In this document: positions 53,269-61,837 of the stretch, piece after piece | How positions within the stretch are numbered: the stretch's first letter is position 1 | How the letters are laid out: every line of letters starts with the position of its first letter | From: a bacterium | GTDB taxonomy: Bacteria > UBP6 > UBA1177 | Direction: 5' to 3' | Assembly: GCA_017645765.1 (NCBI GenBank) | Contig: JAGCNV010000026.1 | Coordinates: forward strand, 62,001 to 126,000 | Length of the DNA: 64,000 nucleotides | Position numbers and translations under genes: made by a program | Notes under the pieces: generated by a model | What the model was told of the DNA's origin: nothing | The model's input: only the letters and a program-made list of their open reading frames with translations | Databases searched by the model: none

Positions 53269-55767
53269 TTAATCTTTTTTAGGATAGATGACTTTTCTCG
53301 GTTTTGAGCCGTCTGCCGGAGTTACGATCCCTTCTTCTTCGAATCTGTCAACGATCCTTGCCGCGCGGTTGTAGCCTAGTTTGAATTTGCGCTGAAGCAT
53401 ACTTGCGCTGCATTCACCCGTATTCATGATGTAAGCGAGTATCTCGTCGTAAAGAGGTTCGTCATCATTCGAGCTGCCCGAAGAATCTCCGGAAGAGCCG
53501 CCACTTTTTCCGCCGTCGTTCTGGAAATTTTCAAGAATGTCTTCCGGATGGTATTCGCCGCCTGCTTCCTGCTTGATGAAATCGATGACAGCTTCCATTT
53601 CAGGAGTGCTGACAAAAGCTCCGTGGATTCGCATCGGAATTGATGTTCCCGGCGCGATGTAAAGCATATCGCCGTTTCCGAGCAGGGCGTCAGCACCGTT
53701 TGTGTCAAGAATGACTCTTGAATCCATTGCGGAAGCGACTTTGAAGGCGATTCTGACCGGAAGGTTACTTTTGATAAGGCCGGTGACGACGTCTCTTGTC
53801 GGTTTCTGCGTCGCGATGATGAGGTGTATACCGACTGCTCTCGCTTTCTGCGCGATCCTTGCGACTGCAATTTCGACCTCTTTGCCTGCAACCATCATAA
53901 GGTCTGCAAACTCGTCAATAACGACGACGATAAACGGCATTTTTTTGAGATGACTCTCTTCAGCAGCGAGGTTTTTATTGATTTCATTGATCTTCTGGTT
54001 GTATTCACCGATATCTTTGACTTTGTTTTCAGCCAGAGTCCTGAAGCGGTTGTCCATTTCCATGACTGCCCACTGAAGCGCTTTTGCCGCTTTTTTGCTG
54101 TCTACTACGACTGGAAGGAGCATGTGCGGGATCCCTTCATACATGTTGAACTCGTTTCCTTTCGGGTCGATCATGATAAATTTGACTTCATCCGGCGTGA
54201 GAGTGTAGAGCAGGGAGATAATGAAACTGTTTATACCGACCGATTTTCCGCTTCCCGTAGTTCCGGCGACGAGGACATGCGGCATTTTGTTGAGGTTTGC
54301 GGCACACGGTTTCCCGGCGACATCAAGTCCCAAAGCTATCGGCAGACCTTTTGTCGAAGCGGTTTTGAAAACCGGACTTTCAAGTATTGATTTGAGTCTG
54401 ATCGTGAGCCTTTGCTCGTTGGGAATTTCGATTCCGATGTAAGGTTTGCCGGGGATGAAACCGACGACACGCACTTCTTTTCCGCTGACCGCGACGGTGA
54501 GATCCTTCGCCATTCCCTCGACCTGGCTGACTTTTACCCCTTCGCCGAGTTCGATTTCGTACATTGTAACGACAGGACCTATTGTCGCGCCGTGGACTTT
54601 GACCTTTATTTTGTGCTCAAGGAGCTTTCTTTCGATGATAAGACCGGTGTTGCTGACTTCCTGTTCCCTTTTTTCGGAAGTTTCAAGGTCTTCGCCGGGA
54701 ACGAGAAGCGATACATCCGGCAGATGATAGTCTTTGAGTTTTCTCAAAACCGATGTCGTGGCTATCGTCTGGTTGAGCTCGCTCGTGACGACTTCTATCT
54801 GCTGGCGAGGTTCTTCATGAACTTCTTCATTTTTAGGCGTTTCTTCAATATTTTCGGGTTCTTTTGCTTTGACAGTCTCTTCCGGAATTTTTTCCGGGAT
54901 TTCTTCAGGTTCATCTTCCGGTTCTTCTTCAGGAATATCGTCGAAATCGTTCATGCTGTTGATTTTGATCCTTGGCGGTTCGGGTTCTTCATCGGCAAGA
55001 GAAACTACCGACGGACCGTAGTTGTCGCTGTCGATTTCGTCCTCGATCTCTTCCATTGACTTGCCGGAATTTATGCTGACATAGTTCTGATCATCGTTTT
55101 TGTCTTTCTTTTCTTCAGGCTGATCCTGACTTTTTTCATTTGCGGCATTTTCTTCGTTATCATCCGGTCTGTTGTCGGTAAAGAACTCTTTAAGAACAAG
55201 GCCGGTTTTTGCGCAGAGTTTGAAAAAACTTACGTGAAAGGTGAGGATCATAAAAAGTATTGCCCAGCAGATGAAAATAAGGATGAAACCTGTTCTGCCG
55301 ATATATATTTCAAAAAATTTCTGATATAAAAAATGACCTGTATAATTCGCTTTGTATGAAGAATAAGTATCGAATATCATTGATAAGAACGGAAGCAGGA
55401 TGACGAAGTTGACGAGGTTCAGCAGAATGTGTTTCCAAAGTTTCTTTTTGAGGAAAAAAATTATTACAAAAGCTATGATCCCGAGCGGAATATAGAAAGA
55501 GACAATGCCGAAAAGGTTGTCGAGAACATGCGCGCAGTCGTAACCGAGCGAGCCTGTGAAAAAGTTATCGTTGATGATTTTTTCCCCGGAAGCTTTCGCC
55601 GAATAGTATGAAATTAGAGAAATCAGCGTGAAAATCGTAGGAACTGCCAGAATGCAGGTAACGATTTCGCCGGTGTATGAGTTCTTTTCGACGGTTTTTG
55701 TTTCTTTTATATCTTTTGTTTTTTTCGGTTTTTGCGTTTCTGTATTCGGTTTATTTTTCTGAGACAC
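53269..55767 (-). CDS. ftsK: DNA translocase FtsK
   Basis: A septal dsDNA pump for chromosome segregation and dimer resolution. Four membrane helices lie within residues 30-190, followed by an acidic linker (195-335), the alpha and beta motor domains (about 350-735) with Walker A GTTGSGKSVGIN (around 501), Walker B IVVVIDEFADLMMV, and IIATQKPTRDVVTGLIKSNLP. A winged-helix gamma domain closes the protein (YDEILAYIMNTGECSASMLQRKFKLGYNRAARIVDRFEEEGIV in layout) and reads KOPS. At 832 residues it is complete. The start overlaps the upstream lipoprotein gene by 17 bp. Confidence 0.95.
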   Translation of the reverse strand: MSQKNKPNTETQKPKKTKDIKETKTVEKNSYTGEIVTCILAVPTIFTLISLISYYSAKASGEKIINDNFFTGSLGYDCAHVLDNLFGIVSFYIPLGIIAFVIIFFLKKKLWKHILLNLVNFVILLPFLSMIFDTYSSYKANYTGHFLYQKFFEIYIGRTGFILIFICWAILFMILTFHVSFFKLCAKTGLVLKEFFTDNRPDDNEENAANEKSQDQPEEKKDKNDDQNYVSINSGKSMEEIEDEIDSDNYGPSVVSLADEEPEPPRIKINSMNDFDDIPEEEPEDEPEEIPEKIPEETVKAKEPENIEETPKNEEVHEEPRQQIEVVTSELNQTIATTSVLRKLKDYHLPDVSLLVPGEDLETSEKREQEVSNTGLIIERKLLEHKIKVKVHGATIGPVVTMYEIELGEGVKVSQVEGMAKDLTVAVSGKEVRVVGFIPGKPYIGIEIPNEQRLTIRLKSILESPVFKTASTKGLPIALGLDVAGKPCAANLNKMPHVLVAGTTGSGKSVGINSFIISLLYTLTPDEVKFIMIDPKGNEFNMYEGIPHMLLPVVVDSKKAAKALQWAVMEMDNRFRTLAENKVKDIGEYNQKINEINKNLAAEESHLKKMPFIVVVIDEFADLMMVAGKEVEIAVARIAQKARAVGIHLIIATQKPTRDVVTGLIKSNLPVRIAFKVASAMDSRVILDTNGADALLGNGDMLYIAPGTSIPMRIHGAFVSTPEMEAVIDFIKQEAGGEYHPEDILENFQNDGGKSGGSSGDSSGSSNDDEPLYDEILAYIMNTGECSASMLQRKFKLGYNRAARIVDRFEEEGIVTPADGSKPRKVIYPKKD

Positions 55768-57322
55768 GGTAAACTCCGATAGAAAGTGTTTTATCTAATG
55801 TTTTATATTCTTTGTCGTACAGCGACATCAGCTGTTTTTCATTGGAAAGGGAGGTTTTTACAGACACTGATCCCCAGCTGTCGCCGTTGCCGATTTTTTC
55901 AAAAATCCTGTGTATAGGTTCAAAGCCTTTTTCTGCAAGCGATTTTGCGATTTTTTCAAGCGTTTCTAGCGCATTGCCGCTGCGGATGACGAAAGTGACG
56001 ATCGAGGTGTCGTTTATTTCGGGATCACCGAAAAGCGCCTTGAAACCTGAAACTTCGGAAATGTCGGCGACAGGAGTCGACTCTTTTATCGTTCCACCCG
56101 AAAAAAGATAGAGATTTTCAGTTGTTTCACCGGAAACAGATACGTTTCCCAAACTGAAAAACGAGTTTCTGACCGCTTCGAAATCGACGAACTGCTTTTT
56201 ATTTTCCAGGTTTTTGCCTCCGAGGAAAGTTTTGTCTGCGAAAACCAGTTTTTTCGCGATTTTGAGTGACAAAAGATTTGCGTAAAGGGTGTCAGGGTAA
56301 GTTTCAAGCTGCTTTTCCGAAGAGAGAACCCACAGAAGAAGTGATTCCGGATCTGTCACCGGAGCCGAAAATGAAAGTTCTCCAGAAAAAAGGTAAAGCT
56401 CAGGAATTACTGAAGATGCTGCAAAATTAGGAGAGTAGAAAGAGCCGCTTTCAAAAGGGAGCTGATGGCTGAATGCAAGAGAATATAAGTATTTCAGCGC
56501 GACTTTTTCCGAAACGGGAATATTTGCCGCACCGGACTTGAAAATTATTGTGTTTCTGCCGTTTTCAGAACTGTTTTTCGTGACGGAAGTTTTGTTCCAG
56601 CCCCTTTTTTTCATGCTGACTTCGGCTTTTTCATCTTTGCATAAAGCTAAAATTGCGAAATCTCCGGGAACAGGCTTGATAGTGTTTTCAAAGTCGATTG
56701 ACGAATAAAGAAAAAGGGCGATTTTCCATCTTCCCGGAGTGTCTGCCGGAACATTGAGTATGATTCCGTTTCCGCGATCTGTTCCGAAAGAGTGCCGTAC
56801 TCCGATATTGTCGAGATAGTGCGAAAGATAGAGCATTTTTGTATTCCAGCCTTTGAACGAAAGTCCTTCTTCAATGGTTTCTGCCGCCGGGAGTTTATCT
56901 GTAAAACGTGTTTCATCGTGGATCTTTTTTATTATTTTTCCTGAATTTTTCATTCCGTAAAGTGAGGCGCTTTCCTTCTTAAAAAATGCTTTCAAAAGGT
57001 AGTTCGCGACTTCGTTCTGCGTATTTTCGGCAGATTCGGTTGAAAAATCAGGCTCTTTATCCAGAAACCAGCAGCTTTTAAGAAGCGTTGATTTTTTACT
57101 TAAAACATTGATCCCGCTTTTTGAAAGTGATCCGGAATAATTTTCAGCAGCCTTTTCAACATCGCTCAAAGCGGCATTGGAGGGCAGTTTTGAAAAGTGG
57201 AAGCAGAGTTCGTAAAAATCGGGAGAATCTTCTTTTTCAACTTTTTCATTTTTGTTGCAGCAGACGAAAAAAAGCGCCGCGCAAAAGAGAATAAGCAAAA
57301 TTCTTTTGATCAGTAGTTCCAT
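55751..57322 (-). CDS. Predicted membrane-anchored protein of unknown function between ptsI and ftsK
   Basis: No family is recognised in these 523 residues. The N terminus (IKRILLILFCAALFFV) is a hydrophobic signal followed by CC; the lipobox is not ideal, so either lipid or uncleaved anchorage is possible. The mature part has two halves of similar feel (LFSGELSFSAPVTDPESLLLW and LYLFSGGTIKESTPVADIS), suggesting an internal duplication. Residue pattern is alternating beta and alpha without cysteines. It overlaps ptsI by 13 bp and ftsK by 17 bp, so it is translated as part of that operon. Confidence 0.7.
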   Translation of the reverse strand: MELLIKRILLILFCAALFFVCCNKNEKVEKEDSPDFYELCFHFSKLPSNAALSDVEKAAENYSGSLSKSGINVLSKKSTLLKSCWFLDKEPDFSTESAENTQNEVANYLLKAFFKKESASLYGMKNSGKIIKKIHDETRFTDKLPAAETIEEGLSFKGWNTKMLYLSHYLDNIGVRHSFGTDRGNGIILNVPADTPGRWKIALFLYSSIDFENTIKPVPGDFAILALCKDEKAEVSMKKRGWNKTSVTKNSSENGRNTIIFKSGAANIPVSEKVALKYLYSLAFSHQLPFESGSFYSPNFAASSVIPELYLFSGELSFSAPVTDPESLLLWVLSSEKQLETYPDTLYANLLSLKIAKKLVFADKTFLGGKNLENKKQFVDFEAVRNSFFSLGNVSVSGETTENLYLFSGGTIKESTPVADISEVSGFKALFGDPEINDTSIVTFVIRSGNALETLEKIAKSLAEKGFEPIHRIFEKIGNGDSWGSVSVKTSLSNEKQLMSLYDKEYKTLDKTLSIGVYRVSEK

Positions 57323-59058
57323 TCTTTCTTGAATATATTCGGGTATTTATCAACCATGCAGCGTTTGAGGAGTTCAATTACTTCCTCTCTGTCTTTTGCC
57401 GCCATCATGAGCGAAAGGATCTCTTCTCCTTCGTGCAGATAACCGCATTTTATTATCTTTTTTATTATCGGGATCGATGCCGGATTCATGCTGAGCGCGT
57501 CTATTCCCATTGCAAGAAAAAGAAGCGGCAGGTAGGGATCGCTCGCCATTTCTCCGCAGATGTTTACCGGTTTGTTTTTCGCTTTTGCGACAGTAACGAT
57601 CTGGTTTATCACCCGGAGAACTGCCGGATGATAGTATGAAAAGTAGTCTGAAGAGAACTGATCCTTTCTCTCTACTGCCATCAGATACTGGATGAGATCG
57701 TTGGTTCCAATGCTGAAGAAATCTACTTCATCTGCAATTTTTTCGATTATGAAAACCGATGCCGGAACCTCTATCATCGCGCCGATTCTGATTCCTTTGA
57801 GATTTTCGGAAAGTCCCATATCTTGGGCTGTTTTGTAGAGAAGATTTCTGAAGTCGTCAACTTCGTGGGTCGTGCTGACGAAAGGAAGAAGTATGTCAAG
57901 GTTGCCGAGTTTTGCAGCTTTTACTAGTGCCCTTATCTGCGGAATGAAAACATCAGGACGCCCTTTGCAGAGCCTGATTCCGCGCATTCCCATGAAACCT
58001 TTCGTGACGATAGCGCCGCTTTTGTCTTCGCCGAAATCGAAAATTCTTATCGCGGCTCTGAGCGGCAGAGCCTGATGCAGAACCTGATAGTAAACATCGT
58101 AGTGTGCGTCTTCGGAAGGAATTTCCCCGTCTTTTGAGAACATGAGTTCCGTTCTGAAAAGACCGATGAATTCGCCACCGTATTTTTTGACGAAATCTAC
58201 TTCGCCTGTCTGGTCGATGTTTCCGCCGACTCTAAGCCTGCGGTTGTCTCTGGAAACTGAAGGAGTTGAAATATCTTCAAGGAATCTTGCAAAATAGCTT
58301 TTGAACTCATCCGCTTTGCGAAGTGCGTTGTTTATTTCATCGATTGCCGGACGGAGAACGACTCTGCCTTTGAAGCCGTTAACGATAAGCATATCACCGT
58401 AATCAAGCAGGTGAATGAGATCCGGAACGCCCATGACAGCCGGAATTTCAAGCGAACGCAGAACCATCGTGAGGTGGCTGACTCCGCCGGGAGATTCAAG
58501 AACGATCCCTTTGACATTGGGATTTTTTGAAAGGACATGAAGTTCATCGACAGTGAGATTTTTTGCTGTTACTATAAAATCTTCGTCTGGAAGCCTGTTC
58601 AAAACCGAATGTGTCCCGCCGGTAAGTTCAGACACCAGCTTGTCGCGGATAACTTCCCAGTCGGCGATTTTTGCCTTGACGTAGTAGTCTGTCGTATTCT
58701 GGTCAAGCACCGAAATGAGCTTGTCGAAAACTCCCAGAACCGCCCATTCGGCGTTGATCCGGCTCTCTTTGATCATGTTTCCGACCATTTCCGAAAGGGT
58801 GGGGTCGGTGAGCATCATTTTGTGGGCTTCAAGGATCGAAGCTGTTTCAGAGCCGATATTCTTCTGCGATAAAATATTCTCAAGTTCGCGTTCAGAAGCT
58901 GTGACTGCTGCTTGAAAACGATTGATTTCATTCGGAATTTCTTCGACTTTCAGATCAATATGCGGAATTTTGGAATATTTACGGTCGATAAAAAAAAGTT
59001 TTCCCGCGCCTATTCCGCCGCATACTTTTTCGCCCTGAAGTTCAAGCCTTTCCCGCAA
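57310..59058 (-). CDS. ptsI: Phosphoenolpyruvate-protein phosphotransferase (enzyme I)
   Basis: Autophosphorylates from PEP and passes phosphate to HPr. The phospho-histidine is His195 in GGVSHLTMVLRSLEIPAVMG. The PEP-binding barrel shows FRTELMFS, DKSGAIVTKGFMGMRGIRL, GAMIEVPASV, FFSIGTNDLIQYLMAVER and CGEMASDP, with the active-site cysteine in the last. The N terminus lacks a GAF domain, so it is ordinary EI rather than EI-Ntr. It begins immediately after ptsH. Confidence 0.94.
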   Translation of the reverse strand: MRERLELQGEKVCGGIGAGKLFFIDRKYSKIPHIDLKVEEIPNEINRFQAAVTASERELENILSQKNIGSETASILEAHKMMLTDPTLSEMVGNMIKESRINAEWAVLGVFDKLISVLDQNTTDYYVKAKIADWEVIRDKLVSELTGGTHSVLNRLPDEDFIVTAKNLTVDELHVLSKNPNVKGIVLESPGGVSHLTMVLRSLEIPAVMGVPDLIHLLDYGDMLIVNGFKGRVVLRPAIDEINNALRKADEFKSYFARFLEDISTPSVSRDNRRLRVGGNIDQTGEVDFVKKYGGEFIGLFRTELMFSKDGEIPSEDAHYDVYYQVLHQALPLRAAIRIFDFGEDKSGAIVTKGFMGMRGIRLCKGRPDVFIPQIRALVKAAKLGNLDILLPFVSTTHEVDDFRNLLYKTAQDMGLSENLKGIRIGAMIEVPASVFIIEKIADEVDFFSIGTNDLIQYLMAVERKDQFSSDYFSYYHPAVLRVINQIVTVAKAKNKPVNICGEMASDPYLPLLFLAMGIDALSMNPASIPIIKKIIKCGYLHEGEEILSLMMAAKDREEVIELLKRCMVDKYPNIFKKEWNY

Positions 59059-59325
59059 TTATTCTTCCCCGAATTTGGTTTCGACAAGTGTTGTAAGAGC
59101 CGAAAGACACTCTTCTTCCGATTCGCCGTTTGTACTGATTTTTACAGTCGAGCCTAGCGGAGCCGCAAGCATGAGAAGTCCCATGATGCTTTTTGCGTTC
59201 ACGCGGATGCCGTCCTTTTCCATTTCGACGCTGCATTTGAATTTTTCAGCCGTTTTCACGAAAAGGCTTGCAGCACGTGCGTGCATTCCGAGTTTGTTTT
59301 TTATCGTAAGTTCAGCTTCTTTCAT
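59059..59325 (-). CDS. ptsH: Phosphocarrier protein HPr
   Basis: 88 residues. His15 in KLGMHARAAS is the EI phosphorylation site. Ser46 in AKSIMGLLML is the HPr kinase site, intact and matched by an hprK in the operon, so both modes of control are possible. It starts within the EIIA gene stop (4-bp overlap). Confidence 0.94.
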   Translation of the reverse strand: MKEAELTIKNKLGMHARAASLFVKTAEKFKCSVEMEKDGIRVNAKSIMGLLMLAAPLGSTVKISTNGESEEECLSALTTLVETKFGEE

Positions 59326-59750
59326 TTTGAGTCTCTTTTTTCAAGAAGTTGTTTCGCTCCTGTGATATTCTGTCTTGCGCTGCGGATGATGCCGTCAACC
59401 ATTGTTCTTATGTCGGTATCGTCGTCGCGGTGTTCCAGACTGTACATCACCATGGAAAGGTTTAATCCGGAAATAACGTCGACATTCTCTTTTTTAGCGA
59501 GGGAAAGGGCGATATTAGAAGGACTTCCGCCGAAAAGATCTACAAGAATTATGACTTTGTGACCTTTAGCGAGAAAAGAGTCGATAGTTTTTTCAAGATT
59601 TGCCTTCATTCCGTCGAGTTCGGTTACCATCGAAAATTCGATTGAAAAGAACCCGGTTCTGTCAGAGACGTCAATATCCATTATGCGGGAAGCTACATTC
59701 AAAAGAGTGCTTCCGAGTTCTCCGTGAGTGATAAAAACAAAAGAGTACAT
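59322..59750 (-). CDS. PTS EIIA component, mannose family
   Basis: A 142-residue IIA(Man) domain alone, phosphorylated by HPr at His9 in FVFITHGELG. VIILVDLFGGSPSNIAL and NVDVISGLNLSMVM are typical of the family. There are no IIB, IIC or IID subunits in the window. This supports a regulatory target rather than sugar import. Confidence 0.92.
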   Translation of the reverse strand: MYSFVFITHGELGSTLLNVASRIMDIDVSDRTGFFSIEFSMVTELDGMKANLEKTIDSFLAKGHKVIILVDLFGGSPSNIALSLAKKENVDVISGLNLSMVMYSLEHRDDDTDIRTMVDGIIRSARQNITGAKQLLEKRDSK

Positions 59751-60707
59751 TTAATTCCCCTTCAATCCTTTAAGTTTGTTATCAAGTCTTTTTTCCATTT
59801 CCCTGGCGGCGAAAAATCCCATTTTTTTGAGGAGATAATCGCGGGCAATAGCTTCCATGAGCGAACTCAGGTTCGAGCCGTTGCGAACCGGAATGATGTA
59901 GTATGCCTTTTTTACGCCCAGGATTTCATAGTAGTTTATTTTGTCGCCGACACGTTCGTAGTCGAACTTGTGGATCTCGTCCCACGAAACAAGGCGGACG
60001 ACGCAGTCGATCTCCTTTTCCGAATCGACCGAGGTTATTCCGAACATCTGCTGAAGATCTACAAGTCCGATGCCGCGGATTTCAATGAAGTTGCGTCCGA
60101 TTTCGTTGCAGCTTCCGATAAGCCTGTTCGGAGTGAGCCGCTTGATCTCGACAAAGTCATCGGCGATAAGTTTGTGTCCGCGCATGACGAGGTCTAAACT
60201 GGTTTCACTTTTTCCGACGCCGCTTTCACCCATGATAAGCATCCCTACGCTGAGAACATCGATAAGCTGCGCGTGAAGCGAAACCGTCGGTGCGAGTGCA
60301 GTGTTGAGAATGTCTCTGACATAATCGGTGAAAACGCTCGAAATCATCGTTGTCGACATAAGCGGAACATTATATTTCCGTGCTATCTCTTTGAAGTAGC
60401 CGGTCGGCTTTTCAGGGTATGTGAAAATCACGAGGATCGGTTTTTCCTTGAGAAAAGTTTCTGACATTCCGAGCTGTTCATCCATCGGCAGAGTGCGGAG
60501 ATAGTCCATTTCGCTCTTTCCGAAAAGCTGGATCCTGTTTTTGTAGAGATGCGCCACGAAGCCTGCGATCGAAAGACCGACGACCTGAACTTTGCTCTCG
60601 GTAAGTTCGATTTTTTTCATCTCGTCTTCGCTCATGTTTTCGAGCGAAAGTTCAAGCTGAGTATTTTTCAGCAGTTCGTAAAGTGTGTAAAAAGCGGGTC
60701 CTGACAT
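59751..60707 (-). CDS. hprK: HPr kinase/phosphorylase
   Basis: Phosphorylates and dephosphorylates HPr on Ser46 in response to metabolite levels. The N-terminal domain (1-130) precedes the catalytic core with P-loop GESGVGKS (160-167), RGHKLIADD, and the phosphorylase signature EIRGIGLVDLQQMFGI. The length (318) is normal. It is followed at once by the EIIA gene. It lies 15 bp after pheS on the same strand. Confidence 0.94.
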   Translation of the reverse strand: MSGPAFYTLYELLKNTQLELSLENMSEDEMKKIELTESKVQVVGLSIAGFVAHLYKNRIQLFGKSEMDYLRTLPMDEQLGMSETFLKEKPILVIFTYPEKPTGYFKEIARKYNVPLMSTTMISSVFTDYVRDILNTALAPTVSLHAQLIDVLSVGMLIMGESGVGKSETSLDLVMRGHKLIADDFVEIKRLTPNRLIGSCNEIGRNFIEIRGIGLVDLQQMFGITSVDSEKEIDCVVRLVSWDEIHKFDYERVGDKINYYEILGVKKAYYIIPVRNGSNLSSLMEAIARDYLLKKMGFFAAREMEKRLDNKLKGLKGN

Positions 60708-60722
60708 GGCTAAAAATCTAAG

Positions 60723-61742
60723 TTAGAACTGTTTAAGGAAACGCAGATCTCCTGCATGGAAGTGGCGTATATCGTCAATTCCGTATTTCATCATCGTGAG
60801 TCTTTCGATGCCGCCTCCGAACGCGAAGCCTGAATAGATTTCAGGGTCGATTCCGCAGTTTCTGAGAACCTGCGGGTGGATCATTCCGCAGCCAAGATAT
60901 TCGATCCAGCCTGTTTGTTTGCATACGCTGCATCCTTTGCCTTTGCATATTCTGCATTTGAAATCAAGTTCGAATCCCGGTTCGACAAACGGGAAGAACG
61001 AAGGTCTGAGCCTGATTTCGACATCTTCGCCGAAAATGCTCGAAACGATCTGCTTCAGCGTGAAAATGAGGTGAGCGACGGTTATTCCTTTATCGACTAC
61101 AAGACCTTCGCACTGATGGAAAGAGTGCTCGTGGCTCGCGTCAACAGCTTCGTTTCTGTATGTTTTGCCGGGGCAGACGAATTTGATCGGAGGCTTCTTC
61201 GCGAGCATTCCGCGGATCTGGACAGGGGAGGTCTGGCTGCGGAGAAGTTTTCCGTTCTTAAGCCAGAAAGTGTCCTGCGAATCACGAGCCGGATGGTCTT
61301 CGGGAATGTTGAGCGCGTTGAAGTTGTAGTATTCTTCTTCCATTTCGGGACCGTCGAGAATGTCGAAACCCATGGAAATGAAAAGATCCTCAAGTTCTTT
61401 TCTGACAATCGAAAGCGGGTGTATCGAACCCTGAACCGGCGTTTCCGGCCATGAAATGTCGCTCCATTCGTTCTCGACTTTCGCCGCGATTTCGGCTTCC
61501 TCTATTTCTTTCGCCTTTTGTGCAATCGCAGCTTCGAAATCGTTTTTGACGTTGTTGATAAGCTGTCCGATCTCCTTTCTCGCGTCAGCCTGAAGGTCTT
61601 TCATGTCCTTCATCATAGCGGTGAATTCGCCTTTTTTGCCGAGAATGGCGACTCTGAGCTGTTCCAGAGCGTCTTTCTGTTTGATTTCGCCTATTTTCGC
61701 GTTGAAACTCTCCTTCAGAGCCTCTATCTTTTCTTTCATCAT
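60723..61742 (-). CDS. pheS: Phenylalanyl-tRNA synthetase alpha subunit
   Basis: A class II aminoacyl-tRNA synthetase subunit. An N-terminal coiled coil (1-90) binds tRNA; motif 2 is KTYRNEAVDASHEHSFHQCEG in outline; motif 3 is FGGGIERLTMM. It carries a cysteine-rich insert CRICKGKGCSVCKQTGW (about 275-291), a zinc-like module seen in some PheS proteins. The beta-subunit gene pheT is not adjacent, unlike in many genomes. Two consecutive ATGs start the gene. It leads a seven-gene minus-strand run down to ftsK. Confidence 0.94.
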   Translation of the reverse strand: MMKEKIEALKESFNAKIGEIKQKDALEQLRVAILGKKGEFTAMMKDMKDLQADARKEIGQLINNVKNDFEAAIAQKAKEIEEAEIAAKVENEWSDISWPETPVQGSIHPLSIVRKELEDLFISMGFDILDGPEMEEEYYNFNALNIPEDHPARDSQDTFWLKNGKLLRSQTSPVQIRGMLAKKPPIKFVCPGKTYRNEAVDASHEHSFHQCEGLVVDKGITVAHLIFTLKQIVSSIFGEDVEIRLRPSFFPFVEPGFELDFKCRICKGKGCSVCKQTGWIEYLGCGMIHPQVLRNCGIDPEIYSGFAFGGGIERLTMMKYGIDDIRHFHAGDLRFLKQF

Positions 61743-61794
61743 GATGCCACCTATAAAAAATTAAAAAAAACAATTGTGCCGCGCACGGGCGGAA

Positions 61795-61822
61795 AGTTTA
61801 CTTAAAAAGTTTGTTTTTTCAA
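61795..61822 (-). promoter_or_regulatory. Promoter of the pheS-hprK-pts-ftsK run
   Basis: Minus strand: TTGAAA (61817-61822), 16-bp spacer, TAAACT (61795-61800), followed by TTCC and GCCCG. The ATG is 53 bp downstream. Confidence 0.5.
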
Positions 61823-61837
61823 TAAATTTTTAGGAAA

